A DNA stretch of 64,000 nt from Leptothrix sp. (in: b-proteobacteria) (GCA_013822265.1 PNKD01000003.1:1-64000), one strand, 5' to 3'. Shown: positions 1 to 8,967, counted from the first letter of the stretch. A program made the numbers and translations. Notes: generated from the letters alone by a model not told the origin.

Positions 1-16
1 CATAGCTCGGGCTATG
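1..16. repeat. Short perfect inverted repeat (CATAGC-TCGG-GCTATG), possible hairpin downstream of the DUF2145 gene
   Basis: 6-bp arms around a 4-nt loop at the window edge; no T-tract visible on either side, context truncated. Confidence 0.3.
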
Positions 17-88
17 GCGAGCATTTGCAACGACGAGCAGGTGCTTTTTGGTGTGATGAGCGGGCATGAACGAAAGACTCTCACGCTC

Positions 89-1021
89 TCAGTCCAGCGC
101 GATCACGGTGTCGTCGGCGCCGGGCACGCAGCCGTCGGCGATAGGCTCGCCGCCGCGGCGCACCACCACGTGGCGGGCGTTGTGGCAGAACTCCAGCCGT
201 GTGGCGCCCGGCACGCGGGCCTGCAGAAAACCTTCTATGGACGCCGGCATGCTGACGCGGTAACGCTTGTTCGCCCAGTCTTCCGCGGGGTGGTCGTCGT
301 TGTGCAGCCAGGGCACGAAGGCCGTGGCCCACATCAGCGGCCACCAGCCGACCTCGATGACGCTGGGCACGTAGCCCTCGGCCTGCAACCAGCGCTGGGC
401 GCGTGCGCGCAGGCTGCCGGCGGGCTCGTCGCCCTCGTGCAGGCGGCCGTGCGCTGCAGCCAGTACCTCCACCACCCACTGGTTGCAGTTCTGGTACTGC
501 AGGCTGAAGGGATAGGCGTTGGCGCTGTAGGTGGCGCCCAGCAGTTGCAGCACCAGCCGCCTGTCGAGCGCGGCGCGCTCGATCTCGGCGCCTTCTTCGT
601 CGGGCAGCAGCAGCACCGAGACATAACCCAGCGCCGGCTCGTTCATGCCCAGCACGAAGGCCAGCATGCCCTGGTCGAAGATGCGCGGCTGCTGCTCGTC
701 GCAGGCGTAGTAGAGCTGGCGCACGGCCCAGGGTGCATCGGGGCTGGCCCGCAGGCTGAAGCCGGCGTGCGAGTAGCGCACGCCGAAACGGCCCAGGTCC
801 AGGCCCGAACGCGCCACCAGCGCGACGCGCCGGCCCGACTTTTCGAGCTCGGACTTGATCGCCGCGCCGAAGCGGAAGAGCTTGTCCTTCTGCGCCGCGT
901 CCAGCGTGTCGGCCGGGTCGCAGGCGCGCAGCGTGCCGGCGTGGGCCGCCGCTGCGGCCAGCCCTGCCAGCAGCAGCCCGACGACGCGCCAGGCGGCGCG
1001 TGCCAGGCGAGCGCGCTTCAG
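89..1021 (-). CDS. DUF2145 family exported protein (copy 1)
   Basis: ORF 89..1057; similar to the second DUF2145-like ORF at 3525..4331 (LDLGRFGVRYSHAGF vs QDLSKYGLRWSHIGL; YxNCNQWVVEVLA vs YQQSNQWAVETLA). Start placed at CTG 1021 overlapping the upstream stop (see findings); alternative GTG at 1057. Confidence 0.75.
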   Translation of the reverse strand: MKRARLARAAWRVVGLLLAGLAAAAAHAGTLRACDPADTLDAAQKDKLFRFGAAIKSELEKSGRRVALVARSGLDLGRFGVRYSHAGFSLRASPDAPWAVRQLYYACDEQQPRIFDQGMLAFVLGMNEPALGYVSVLLLPDEEGAEIERAALDRRLVLQLLGATYSANAYPFSLQYQNCNQWVVEVLAAAHGRLHEGDEPAGSLRARAQRWLQAEGYVPSVIEVGWWPLMWATAFVPWLHNDDHPAEDWANKRYRVSMPASIEGFLQARVPGATRLEFCHNARHVVVRRGGEPIADGCVPGADDTVIALD

Positions 1022-1515
1022 AGCTTGACGACCCTGGTCTGCAGTTCGCGGAACCACTCGTCGGCCACCACCAGGAAGAAGGGCTTCTTGGCCGTGCCGC
1101 CGGCAAACTCGAGGCCGTAGGCACGCGCCTTGGCGGTGACCACGCTGCCCTGGGCGAGGCGGCTCTGGTCGTAGGCTTCCTGGGGCATGTAGAGGAAGAA
1201 CTCGTTCTTCTTGCCGATGGATGCAGCCTCTTCGGCCACCGGCTGCAGCTTCAGGCGCACGGTGCCGGCGCGCGCCGGGGCTTCGGCGACTTCGATGACG
1301 CGGTAGTCGCCGTCGGCGACCTTTTTCTCGCCGCCGGACGAGCTGTCGCTCGAGGTCTCGAGCGAGGTCGAACTGCTGCCCACGGAGGCGGAGCTGCCGT
1401 CGGACGAGGCCGACGACGCCGAACTGCTGGCCACGGCCGGCAGCCCGATCGTGCCCAGCAGCAGGGCCAGGGCGGACACGCGCGCGACCGCGCCGGGGGT
1501 GAGGTGCATCATGGG
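1018..1515 (-). CDS. Small exported Ser-rich protein preceding DUF2145
   Basis: N-terminal signal-like segment (ALALLLGTIGLPAVA) followed by SSSASSASSDGSSASVGSSSTSLETSSDSSS; start taken at the internal MMHLTPG of ORF 1018..1575. Confidence 0.65.
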   Translation of the reverse strand, partial: PMMHLTPGAVARVSALALLLGTIGLPAVASSSASSASSDGSSASVGSSSTSLETSSDSSSGGEKKVADGDYRVIEVAEAPARAGTVRLKLQPVAEEAASIGKKNEFFLYMPQEAYDQSRLAQGSVVTAKARAYGLEFAGGTAKKPFFLVVADEWFRELQTRVVKL

Positions 1516-1615
1516 AGACATCCCTTCAGGTGTGGTTCGAGTACATGCTAGCGCAGCCGGGCGCGCTGTCTGCAAGCGACTGTGCGGCGGCCGTCACGCC
1601 GGATCGGCGCGGACG

Positions 1616-3496
1616 TCATGCGGCCAGCAGCCCGGCCACGCGCTCGCGCAACAGCCCCGGGGTGACCTGCGCGGCGGCCAGCGCCGGCCCCGCCACCAGC
1701 GTCACCGGGCTGAACAGGCCGCGACGGAAGGGCCTGGCCATCGCCGTGCCGCCCTCGATGCGCGAGAAGTAGCTGCCCCACAGGTTCTGCAGCGCCAGCG
1801 GCACCACCGGCACCGGGTGGGTTTGCAGGATCTTCATGACGCCGCCCTTGAACTCGCCGAGCGTGCCGTCGCGCGTGATGCCGCCTTCGGGGAAGATGGC
1901 CAGCAACTCACCTTCGGCCAGCACCTGGCGCGCCTGCGCGAAGGCCTGTTCGTAGGCCGCCGGGTCGTCCTTCTGCGGCGCGATCGGGATCGCCTTGCCG
2001 AGGCGGAACAGCCAACCCAGCACCGGCGTGGCGAAGATGCGGTGGTCCATGATGAAACGGATGGGCCGCGGGCTGGCCGCCATCAGCAGCATGGCGTCGA
2101 CGAAACTGACGTGGTTGCACACCAGGATGGCCGCGCCCTCGGCGGGGATGTGCTCTTCGCCGCGCACCCTGAAGCGGTAGACCACGCGCGTCAGCAAGAA
2201 GGCGATGAAACGCAGCAGGTACTCGGGCACGAGCAGGAAGATGTAGCCGGCGACCGCGGCGTTGAGCAGCCCCACCACCAGGAAGACCTGCGGGATGCTG
2301 AAGCCCGCGCCGAGCAGCGCGCCCACGCCGAGGGCGCTGACGATCATGAACAGCGCGTTGAGGATGTTGTTGGCGGCGATGATGCGTGCGCGGTGCGTGG
2401 CCGGGCAGCGCAGCTGGATCAGCGCGTACATCGGCACGCTGTAGACACCGGCCGACAGCGACAGCAGCGCCAGGTCGGCCATCACGCGCCAGTGCGCGGG
2501 CTGGGCGACGAAGGCCGCCAACGTCAGCCCTTCGGCCGGCGCCAGCGCACGGCTGGCGAAGTACAGGTCGATGGCGAACACGCTCATGCCGATGGCGCCC
2601 AGCGGCACGAGGCCGATCTCGACATGGCGCTTGCTCAGCATCTCGCACAGCAGCGCGCCGGTGCCGATGCCGATGGAAAACACCACCAGCAGCAGCGAGG
2701 CCACCTGCTCGTTGCCGTGCAGCACGTCGCGCGCGAAGGCCGGGAACATGCTCAGGAAGACAGCGCCGAAGAACCACATCCAGCTGATGCCCAGCACCGA
2801 GCGGAACACCGCCACGTGGCCGTGCACCAGCACCAGGTTGCGCCAGGTCTCGGTGAAGGGGTTCCAGTTGATCTTCAGCCCCGGGTCGGTGGCCGGCGAC
2901 AGCGGCACGGACTGCGCCGCCACACGCCCCAGCAGCGCCAGCGCGACGCAGGTGGCGGCCACCCAGGTGGCGCCGACCTGCGGCACGGCGATCAGCAGCC
3001 CGCCGGCCACGTTGCCCAGCAGGATGGCCACGAAGGTGCCCATCTCGACCATGCCGTTGCCGCCGGTGAGTTCACGCTCGTTCAGGTGCTGCGGCAGGTA
3101 GGCGTACTTCACCGGGCCGAAGAGCGTGCTCTGCAGCCCCATCAGGAAGATGCTGACCAGCAGCAGCGGCACGTTCTGCAGCGCGAAGCCGACGGCGGCC
3201 AGCACCATCACCGCGATCTCGAAGTCCTTGGTGAAGCGGATCAGCCTGGCCTTGTCGTGCTTGTCGGCGAGCTGCCCGCTGGTGGCCGAGAACAGCAGAA
3301 AGGGCAGGATGAAGAGCGCGCCTATCACCAGCCCGGCCAGCGAAGCCGGCAGCCAGCTCACCTGCAGCTGGTAGGTGACGAGCACGGTGAAAGCGAACTT
3401 GAAGACGTTGTCGTTGCCCGCGCCCAGGAACTGCACCCAGAAGAAGGGGGCGAAGCGGCGCTGGCCGAGCAGGGCGAACTGGTTGGGGTGTTCCAT
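1616..3496 (-). CDS. MFS (LplT-like) transporter fused to a PlsC-type 1-acyl-glycerol-3-phosphate acyltransferase
   Basis: N-terminal multi-TM MFS region; C-terminal acyltransferase motifs (VCNHVSFVDAMLL, IFPEGGITRDG). Confidence 0.85.
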   Translation of the reverse strand: MEHPNQFALLGQRRFAPFFWVQFLGAGNDNVFKFAFTVLVTYQLQVSWLPASLAGLVIGALFILPFLLFSATSGQLADKHDKARLIRFTKDFEIAVMVLAAVGFALQNVPLLLVSIFLMGLQSTLFGPVKYAYLPQHLNERELTGGNGMVEMGTFVAILLGNVAGGLLIAVPQVGATWVAATCVALALLGRVAAQSVPLSPATDPGLKINWNPFTETWRNLVLVHGHVAVFRSVLGISWMWFFGAVFLSMFPAFARDVLHGNEQVASLLLVVFSIGIGTGALLCEMLSKRHVEIGLVPLGAIGMSVFAIDLYFASRALAPAEGLTLAAFVAQPAHWRVMADLALLSLSAGVYSVPMYALIQLRCPATHRARIIAANNILNALFMIVSALGVGALLGAGFSIPQVFLVVGLLNAAVAGYIFLLVPEYLLRFIAFLLTRVVYRFRVRGEEHIPAEGAAILVCNHVSFVDAMLLMAASPRPIRFIMDHRIFATPVLGWLFRLGKAIPIAPQKDDPAAYEQAFAQARQVLAEGELLAIFPEGGITRDGTLGEFKGGVMKILQTHPVPVVPLALQNLWGSYFSRIEGGTAMARPFRRGLFSPVTLVAGPALAAAQVTPGLLRERVAGLLAA

Positions 3497-3524
3497 GGCT
3501 TGCGGACTCTAGCGCTTGCGCGAG

Positions 3525-4331
3525 CTAGCGCACGATCTGCATGCGGCCGGCCAGCGCCGCGCGCTCCAGCCAGGCGAACACCGAATCGGCCGTCACCGTC
3601 TCTATGCGGTCGCTGAATCGCTTGTCGTTGGGGTGGTCGTCGAAGGCGATATGGGCCGCCGTCATGCGCGCGCCCAGCCGCGTCATCGCGCCCAGGCGCA
3701 GCGTCGTCGGCTGGTAGCCCTTGAACTGCAGCCAGGCCTGGGCGCGCTCGCGCGTGGTGGCGCCGGGCTCGACGGCCATCGCCAGCGTCTCGACGGCCCA
3801 CTGGTTGCTCTGCTGGTAGCGCTGCGCCCAGGGGTAGGCCAGCATGTTGTAGTCGCTCTGGTGCAGGCGCTGCACGCCGGCGTTGTCGTGAAGCAGCGCG
3901 TGCAGCTTCATCTGCACCTCGGGCGCGAGCACGGCAAATCCGGCGCGGTATTCCCAGGGGTCGTCGAGGAAGAACTCGCCCAGGCCCTGGCGCCACAGGT
4001 CGCCGCGGGCGCTGCCGCACTGGTTGAGCTTGTGCACGACGCGCCAGCGCACGCCGGTGTCGCTGGTCTCCTTGTAGGCCAGGCCGATGTGGCTCCAGCG
4101 CAGGCCGTACTTCGACAGATCCTGCCCGGCGCGGGCCAGCACCACCACCTCGGCGCCGCTGGCGTCCAGCGCACGCGCGGTGCGCTCGGCCAGGTCCATG
4201 CCGCGCGCCACGGCGGCGGCCTGCGGTGGGCGCGCCTCGCAACTGCGGCCGGCATGGACCGCGGGAGTGGTCAGGGTGGCGGCGAGTGCCAGCGTCGCCA
4301 GGAGCGTCGGGGCAAGTCGTCGCGTCTTCAT
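3525..4331 (-). CDS. DUF2145 family exported protein (copy 2)
   Basis: Start MKTRRLAPTLLATLALAATLTTPAVHA (signal peptide); ATGA overlap with the upstream gene; paralogous to the 89..1021 gene. Confidence 0.75.
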   Translation of the reverse strand: MKTRRLAPTLLATLALAATLTTPAVHAGRSCEARPPQAAAVARGMDLAERTARALDASGAEVVVLARAGQDLSKYGLRWSHIGLAYKETSDTGVRWRVVHKLNQCGSARGDLWRQGLGEFFLDDPWEYRAGFAVLAPEVQMKLHALLHDNAGVQRLHQSDYNMLAYPWAQRYQQSNQWAVETLAMAVEPGATTRERAQAWLQFKGYQPTTLRLGAMTRLGARMTAAHIAFDDHPNDKRFSDRIETVTADSVFAWLERAALAGRMQIVR

Positions 4332-4744
4332 CGTGTCACCCGTTCGTTGTGCAGCAGGGCACGGCCGATCTCGTTCGGGATGAAGGCGATGGCCTGGCCC
4401 GCGGCCGAGAGCACCCAGCCCGCGGTGCTGGCCACCGCCACCACCGCCGTGCCGGCCAACACCGAGGCGCCGCCCAACGCCGCGCCGCTGAAGGTCAGGC
4501 TGACGCGCGCACCGTCGCTGGCCCGTTCCAGCACCCACACGGTGCCCTCGGACACGGCCTCGACGGCGAGCACGGTGAACGCCGCGCCGGCCGACAGCAG
4601 CATCACCGGCGCGGCCATCGACACCGCCACCGGCAGCATCGACAGCGCGCTGAGCTCGGACGGCGCATCACGATGCGCATGAGCCGGCAACAGCGGGCCC
4701 AGCAGGGCGGCGGCCAGCGCAGTGGTGAGCAGGACTTTCTTCAT
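4328..4744 (-). CDS. Small exported/membrane protein, STM0539-like
   Basis: MKKVLLTTALAAALLGPLLPAHA signal peptide, hydrophobic Ala/Ser/Val-rich body, directly upstream of DUF2145. Confidence 0.6.
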   Translation of the reverse strand: MKKVLLTTALAAALLGPLLPAHAHRDAPSELSALSMLPVAVSMAAPVMLLSAGAAFTVLAVEAVSEGTVWVLERASDGARVSLTFSGAALGGASVLAGTAVVAVASTAGWVLSAAGQAIAFIPNEIGRALLHNERVTR

Positions 4745-4788
4745 GGCGAGTCTCCTGGGGTCGACAGGGTGGGAAGCCGGCGCGGCAT

Positions 4789-5271
4789 TCACTGCGCCGG
4801 GGTAGAGGGCACGAAGCCGGCACCCTCACGGGTCGGCTGGCGGCCTTCGGCGCGGCCCTGGGCGCGGGCCTCGGCCAGCGCGGCCTCGTGGGCGTCGCGC
4901 AGCGTCTTGGCCAGCGTGAAGACGCTGGAGACGAGGAACAGCCAGCTCACGGCCAGGAAGGCCTTGTAGGTCGGGTTGATGTCCATGCGCCACAGGCCCC
5001 AGGCGGTGAGTGCCATGGCCAGCGCGAAGCCGCTCCAGACCACCGTGCCCCACATCGGCGTGTCGACGCGGCGGCCGTCGTTGTCACGCACGTGCTTGCT
5101 GACGACGAAGGCCGAAGACAGCGTGAACAGATAGCCCATGACCATGAAGGCGCGGTCGAGGTCCTGGCCGGGCAGCCAGGCCAGGCCGATGGCACACAGG
5201 GTGACGGCTGCGGCGAAGCTGACCCAGACCTGGAGCTTCCAGGCGCGCGTGTCGTGGCGGATGGTTTGCAT
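4789..5271 (-). CDS. YiaA/YiaB-like inner membrane protein
   Basis: MQTIRHDTRAWKLQVWVSFAAAVTLCAIGLAWLPG..DRAFMVMGYLFTLSSAFVVSKHVRDN with repeated TM pairs; longer start at 5331 possible. Confidence 0.7.
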   Translation of the reverse strand: MQTIRHDTRAWKLQVWVSFAAAVTLCAIGLAWLPGQDLDRAFMVMGYLFTLSSAFVVSKHVRDNDGRRVDTPMWGTVVWSGFALAMALTAWGLWRMDINPTYKAFLAVSWLFLVSSVFTLAKTLRDAHEAALAEARAQGRAEGRQPTREGAGFVPSTPAQ

Positions 5272-5355
5272 GGCGGTGGTGCTGGTGTTGAACAGGGCTG
5301 CATCGTCGCGTTTGCCGCTGCGGGTATCCATCCCCCCAGGGGGTGTCGCGTCGAT

Positions 5356-5377
5356 TCAGACATCGGGTATCGTCTGA
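5356..5377. promoter_or_regulatory. Inverted repeat TCAGAC-N10-GTCTGA upstream of the XRE regulator gene, candidate operator
   Basis: Perfect 6-bp arms, 20 bp upstream of the ATG at 5398, in the intergenic region shared with the divergent YiaA/B gene. Confidence 0.3.
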
Positions 5378-5397
5378 CGGTACTTTCGGAGCCCCGC

Positions 5398-6138
5398 ATG
5401 AGCAGCAGCCAGGACCTCGTCAGCGTGCTCAAGGCCGAGCTGCGCCGCGCCGGCCTGACCTACGCCGACGTGGCACGCGAGCTCGGCCTGGCAGAGAGCA
5501 GCATCAAGCGCATGTTCGCCAAGGCCGACATGCCGCTGTCGCGCATCGACGAGGTGCTGGCGGTGCTGAAGATGGACTTCGCCGAGCTGGCGCGCGAGGT
5601 CGCATTGGCCAGCCCGCCGCGCCGCGAGCTGACGCCGGAACAGGAGCGCGCCGTCGTCGCCGACCCCAAGCTGCTGCTGGTGGCCATCTGCACGCAGAGC
5701 CAGTGGACGCTGGAGCAGATCACCGACACCTACACGCTGAGCCGGCCGCAGGCCGTGGGCTGCCTGCTGGCGCTGGACAAGCTGGGCTTCATCGAGCTGC
5801 GCGCCAACAACCACTACCGGCTGAAGATCGACAAGACCTTTCGCTGGCGCCCCGACGGGCCGGTGATGCAGTTTTTCCGCGAGCACGCGGTGGCCGACTA
5901 CTTCGAAGGCGGCTTCGACGGCGCCGGCGAACTGCTGATGCTGGTGCACGGCCAGGTGACGGCTGGGCAGGCCGCGCTCTTCAACGACAGGCTGCAGCGG
6001 CTGGCGCAGGATTTCGCGCAGCAGCACCTGGCCAACCACAAGCTGCCCGACACCCAGAAGCAGGCCTACACCGTGCTGCTGGGCATGCGTTCATGGCTCT
6101 TCGCACCATTCCGCGCACTGCTGAGGGCGGCGCCATGA
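5398..6138 (+). CDS. XRE-type helix-turn-helix transcriptional regulator
   Basis: N-terminal HTH (LTYADVARELGLAESSIKRMFAKADMPLSRIDEVLAVLKM). Confidence 0.75.
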   Translation: MSSSQDLVSVLKAELRRAGLTYADVARELGLAESSIKRMFAKADMPLSRIDEVLAVLKMDFAELAREVALASPPRRELTPEQERAVVADPKLLLVAICTQSQWTLEQITDTYTLSRPQAVGCLLALDKLGFIELRANNHYRLKIDKTFRWRPDGPVMQFFREHAVADYFEGGFDGAGELLMLVHGQVTAGQAALFNDRLQRLAQDFAQQHLANHKLPDTQKQAYTVLLGMRSWLFAPFRALLRAAP

Positions 6139-6521
6139 ACACCGCACCCTGCCCGTGCGGCAGCGGCCGCCCGTACACCGCCTGTTGCGGCCGCTGGCAC
6201 GCCGGTGAAACGCACCTGCAGGCGCCGGACGCCCAGGCGCTGATGCGGTCGCGCTACAGCGCCTACGCGCTGGGCCTGGCCGACTACCTGCGCGACACCT
6301 GGCACGCCGGCACGCGCCCGGCCGAGCCGATCACCTTCGAGCCCGGCCAGCGCTGGCTGGGGCTGGAGGTTCGCCGCCACGTCCTCATCGACGCCGAACA
6401 CGCGCTGGTGGAGTTCGTGGCGCGCAGCAAGCGGGGCGGGCGCGCCACGCGGCTGCACGAGACCAGCCGTTTCGTGCGCGAGGCCGGGCGCTGGTTCTAC
6501 GTCGACGGCGACCTGCGCTGA
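6135..6521 (+). CDS. YchJ-family SEC-C zinc-binding motif protein
   Basis: MNTAPCPCGSGRPYTACCGRWHAGE (CPCGSG...CC), LMRSRYSAYALG; ATGA overlap with the upstream gene. Confidence 0.85.
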   Translation: MNTAPCPCGSGRPYTACCGRWHAGETHLQAPDAQALMRSRYSAYALGLADYLRDTWHAGTRPAEPITFEPGQRWLGLEVRRHVLIDAEHALVEFVARSKRGGRATRLHETSRFVREAGRWFYVDGDLR

Positions 6522-6575
6522 AGGCCGTGCGCCGGCACGCGGCGCCGCCTGCTCCCGGCCGTCGGCCGTGTACCG

Positions 6576-7664
6576 TCAGCCGAAACGCACGGCCGCGATG
6601 GGCGGCAGGTTCAGCGACACCGTCTGCCAGTTGTCGCCGCCGTCGCTGCTGGCCCACAGCCCACCCGTGGTGCTGCCCATGAGCAGGCTTTGCCCGTCGG
6701 CCGAGACGTCCAGGCCGTGGCGGTAGATCAGGTCGTAGGCCTCGCGCTGCGGCAGGCCGGCGCGCAGCGTCTCGAAGCTCTTGCCGCCGTCGCGCGTGCG
6801 GTTGACGACCAGCGCGCCATGCACCGGTACGCGCTTCTCGTCCTTGATGGCGGGCACGAACCACGCGGTGTCGGGGTCTTGCGGGTGCACGGCAACCGCG
6901 AAGCCGAAGCTCGACAGCGGCGCCTTCAGCTCGTGCCAGCTGGCGGCGTTGTCGGTGCTGCGCCAGATGCCGCAATGGTGCTGGCACCACAACACCTCGG
7001 GCGCCGCGGCGCAGCGCACGATGCGGTGCGGGTCCTGGATGTTGGGGTCGCCGGCCTGCTCGGGAGGCATGAAGTCGGCACGCATGCCGTCGGCCTGCAC
7101 GCGCCAGTTCGCGCCGTCGTCGGTGCTGACCCAGGCGCCGCCGCAGCTCAGGCCCACCAGCAGTTCCTGCGGGCGCTGCGGGTGCGGGCAGACGGAGTGG
7201 ATGCCCGGCTCGGGGTAGCCGCCGCCGAACCACTGCGCACGCTCGGGCCGCTGCCACAGCGCGTCGACGAGCTGCCAGCTGCTGCCGAAGTCGGCGCTGC
7301 GGAACAGCCCGCCAGGGAGGGTGCCGGCCCACAGCGTGTCGCCGCGGCGCTCCAGAGACCACACCAGCACCAGCTTCCAGGCGAAGCCCTTGTCCTCGGG
7401 CGGTTGCGGCGGGTAGGCGGGTGCGGCCACCTCGGCCCAGCTGGCGCCGGCGTCGTCGCTGCGGTGCAGGTGCACGCCGAAGTGGCCCAGGTTCAGCGCC
7501 GCCAGCATGCGGCCCTGCGGGTCGTCGGCCGCCGGTGGCAACAGCACGGTCACGGGTTCACCGAGAAAGTTCACGCGGGCGATGCGCCAGGCGTGGCTGC
7601 GCTCGTCGTCGCGTTGCATTTCGAACAGGCCCTTGCGGGTGGCCACCCAGGCGCGTGTGCTCAT
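6576..7664 (-). CDS. BNR/sialidase-like (VPS10-type propeller) repeat protein
   Basis: Repeated Asp-box-like motifs: SDDAGASW, STDDGANW, STDNAASW, TRDGGKSF, SSDGGDNW; start MSTRAWVATRKGLF at 7664. Confidence 0.8.
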   Translation of the reverse strand: MSTRAWVATRKGLFEMQRDDERSHAWRIARVNFLGEPVTVLLPPAADDPQGRMLAALNLGHFGVHLHRSDDAGASWAEVAAPAYPPQPPEDKGFAWKLVLVWSLERRGDTLWAGTLPGGLFRSADFGSSWQLVDALWQRPERAQWFGGGYPEPGIHSVCPHPQRPQELLVGLSCGGAWVSTDDGANWRVQADGMRADFMPPEQAGDPNIQDPHRIVRCAAAPEVLWCQHHCGIWRSTDNAASWHELKAPLSSFGFAVAVHPQDPDTAWFVPAIKDEKRVPVHGALVVNRTRDGGKSFETLRAGLPQREAYDLIYRHGLDVSADGQSLLMGSTTGGLWASSDGGDNWQTVSLNLPPIAAVRFG

Positions 7665-7680
7665 GTTCTTCTCGCTTTGA

Positions 7681-7950
7681 TCATCCACCGGACAGGGCCT
7701 GCAGCACGTGCACCGTGCTGTCGGGCGACAAGGGGTCGGCCAAGGCCTGCCGGTCGCTGCAGCGGCGGCCGTCGACGAAGGCCACGACGTTGACACGCAG
7801 ATGGCCCTGGTCGTCGAGCACGTAGCCGCGCAGCTGCGGGTTGGCGGCGAAAGCGTCTTCGAGCGCACCACGCAGCGTCGCCGCAGCGCTCTCGACCTCG
7901 GGCGTGGGCGTGAAACGCCGCAGTTGCGGCGTGAAGCTGATGCGGGCCAT
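7681..7950 (-). CDS. MoaD/ThiS-like ubiquitin-fold protein with C-terminal GG
   Basis: 89 aa, NVVAFVDGRRCSD..LADPLSPDSTVHVLQALSGG*; ends 16 bp before the propeller gene, same strand. Confidence 0.75.
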   Translation of the reverse strand: MARISFTPQLRRFTPTPEVESAAATLRGALEDAFAANPQLRGYVLDDQGHLRVNVVAFVDGRRCSDRQALADPLSPDSTVHVLQALSGG

Positions 7951-8042
7951 GGCGGCGCGATGATGCTTGGCGGCGGCGGTGGCGTCACGCGGGATTTGCC
8001 CTGCCGCTGCGACAATCCGCCCCCCTGCGCTCGCACCCCTCG

Positions 8043-8942
8043 ATGAACACCGGCCTCGTCTACGCCCTGCTCGCCTTCGGCACCTGGGGCCTGTTCCCGC
8101 TGTACTTCATCGCCATTGCCACCGTGCCGCCGCTGGAGGTGGTGCTGCACCGCTCGCTGTGGGCGCTGCTGCTGGTGCTGGGCGTGCTGGCGTGGCAGCG
8201 GCGCTGGGCCTGGCTGGGCCAGACGCTGCGCCGGCCCCGGCACCTGGCGCTGTTCGCCATCAGTGCGCTGCTGCTGGCCTGCAACTGGCTGATCTACGTC
8301 ATGGCGGTGCAGACCGGCCACGTCGCCGACGCCAGCCTGGGCTACTTCATCAACCCGCTGGTCAACGTGCTGCTGGGCGTGCTGGTGCTGCGCGAACGGC
8401 TGCGCAGCCTGCAGTGGCTGGCGGTGGCCGTCGCTGCAGCCGGCGTGGCCTGGCTCACCTGGCATGCCGGCAGGCTGCCCTGGATCGCGCTGGTGCTGGC
8501 CGGCAGCTTCGGCCTCTACGGCCTGATGCGCAAGACGGCCCCGCTGGGTGCGCTGGAAGGGCTGGCGCTGGAGAACCTGCTGCTCGCGCCCATCGTCGTG
8601 CCGGCGCTGCTGTGGTGGTCGTTCACCCACGACGGCGTGCTGGTGGCCGGCCCGCCTTCGCAGATCGGCTGGCTGCTGCTCTCGGGGCCGCTGACCGCCT
8701 TGCCGCTGCTGTGGTTTGCCGGCGCGGCGCGGCGCCTCGAGCTGAGCACGCTGGGCATGGTGCAGTACCTGGGCCCGTCGCTGCAGCTGCTGCTCGCGGT
8801 GTGGGTCTTCAACGAGCCTTTCGACGGCCTGCGGCTGATCGGCTTCGCGCTGATCTGGTCGGCGCTGGCGCTGGTCACGCTCGACGCGCTGGGCTGGCGC
8901 CCGCCTGCATTGCGGCGGGCCTCCGGCGCGCCGGGCGGCTAA
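8043..8942 (+). CDS. rarD: EamA family transporter RarD
   Basis: 299 aa, multi-TM; MNTGLVYALLAFGTWGLFPLYFI and LGYFINPLVNVLLGVLVLRERLR. Confidence 0.85.
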   Translation: MNTGLVYALLAFGTWGLFPLYFIAIATVPPLEVVLHRSLWALLLVLGVLAWQRRWAWLGQTLRRPRHLALFAISALLLACNWLIYVMAVQTGHVADASLGYFINPLVNVLLGVLVLRERLRSLQWLAVAVAAAGVAWLTWHAGRLPWIALVLAGSFGLYGLMRKTAPLGALEGLALENLLLAPIVVPALLWWSFTHDGVLVAGPPSQIGWLLLSGPLTALPLLWFAGAARRLELSTLGMVQYLGPSLQLLLAVWVFNEPFDGLRLIGFALIWSALALVTLDALGWRPPALRRASGAPGG

Positions 8943-8967
8943 GCCGGAGGGCGCACCGGCCCGCGGA

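Noticed and set aside
6576-8630. 684-aa minus-strand ORF
   Set aside because: Real propeller protein starts at MSTRAWVATRKG (7664); the upstream extension crosses the MoaD-like gene in another frame and is antisense to rarD.
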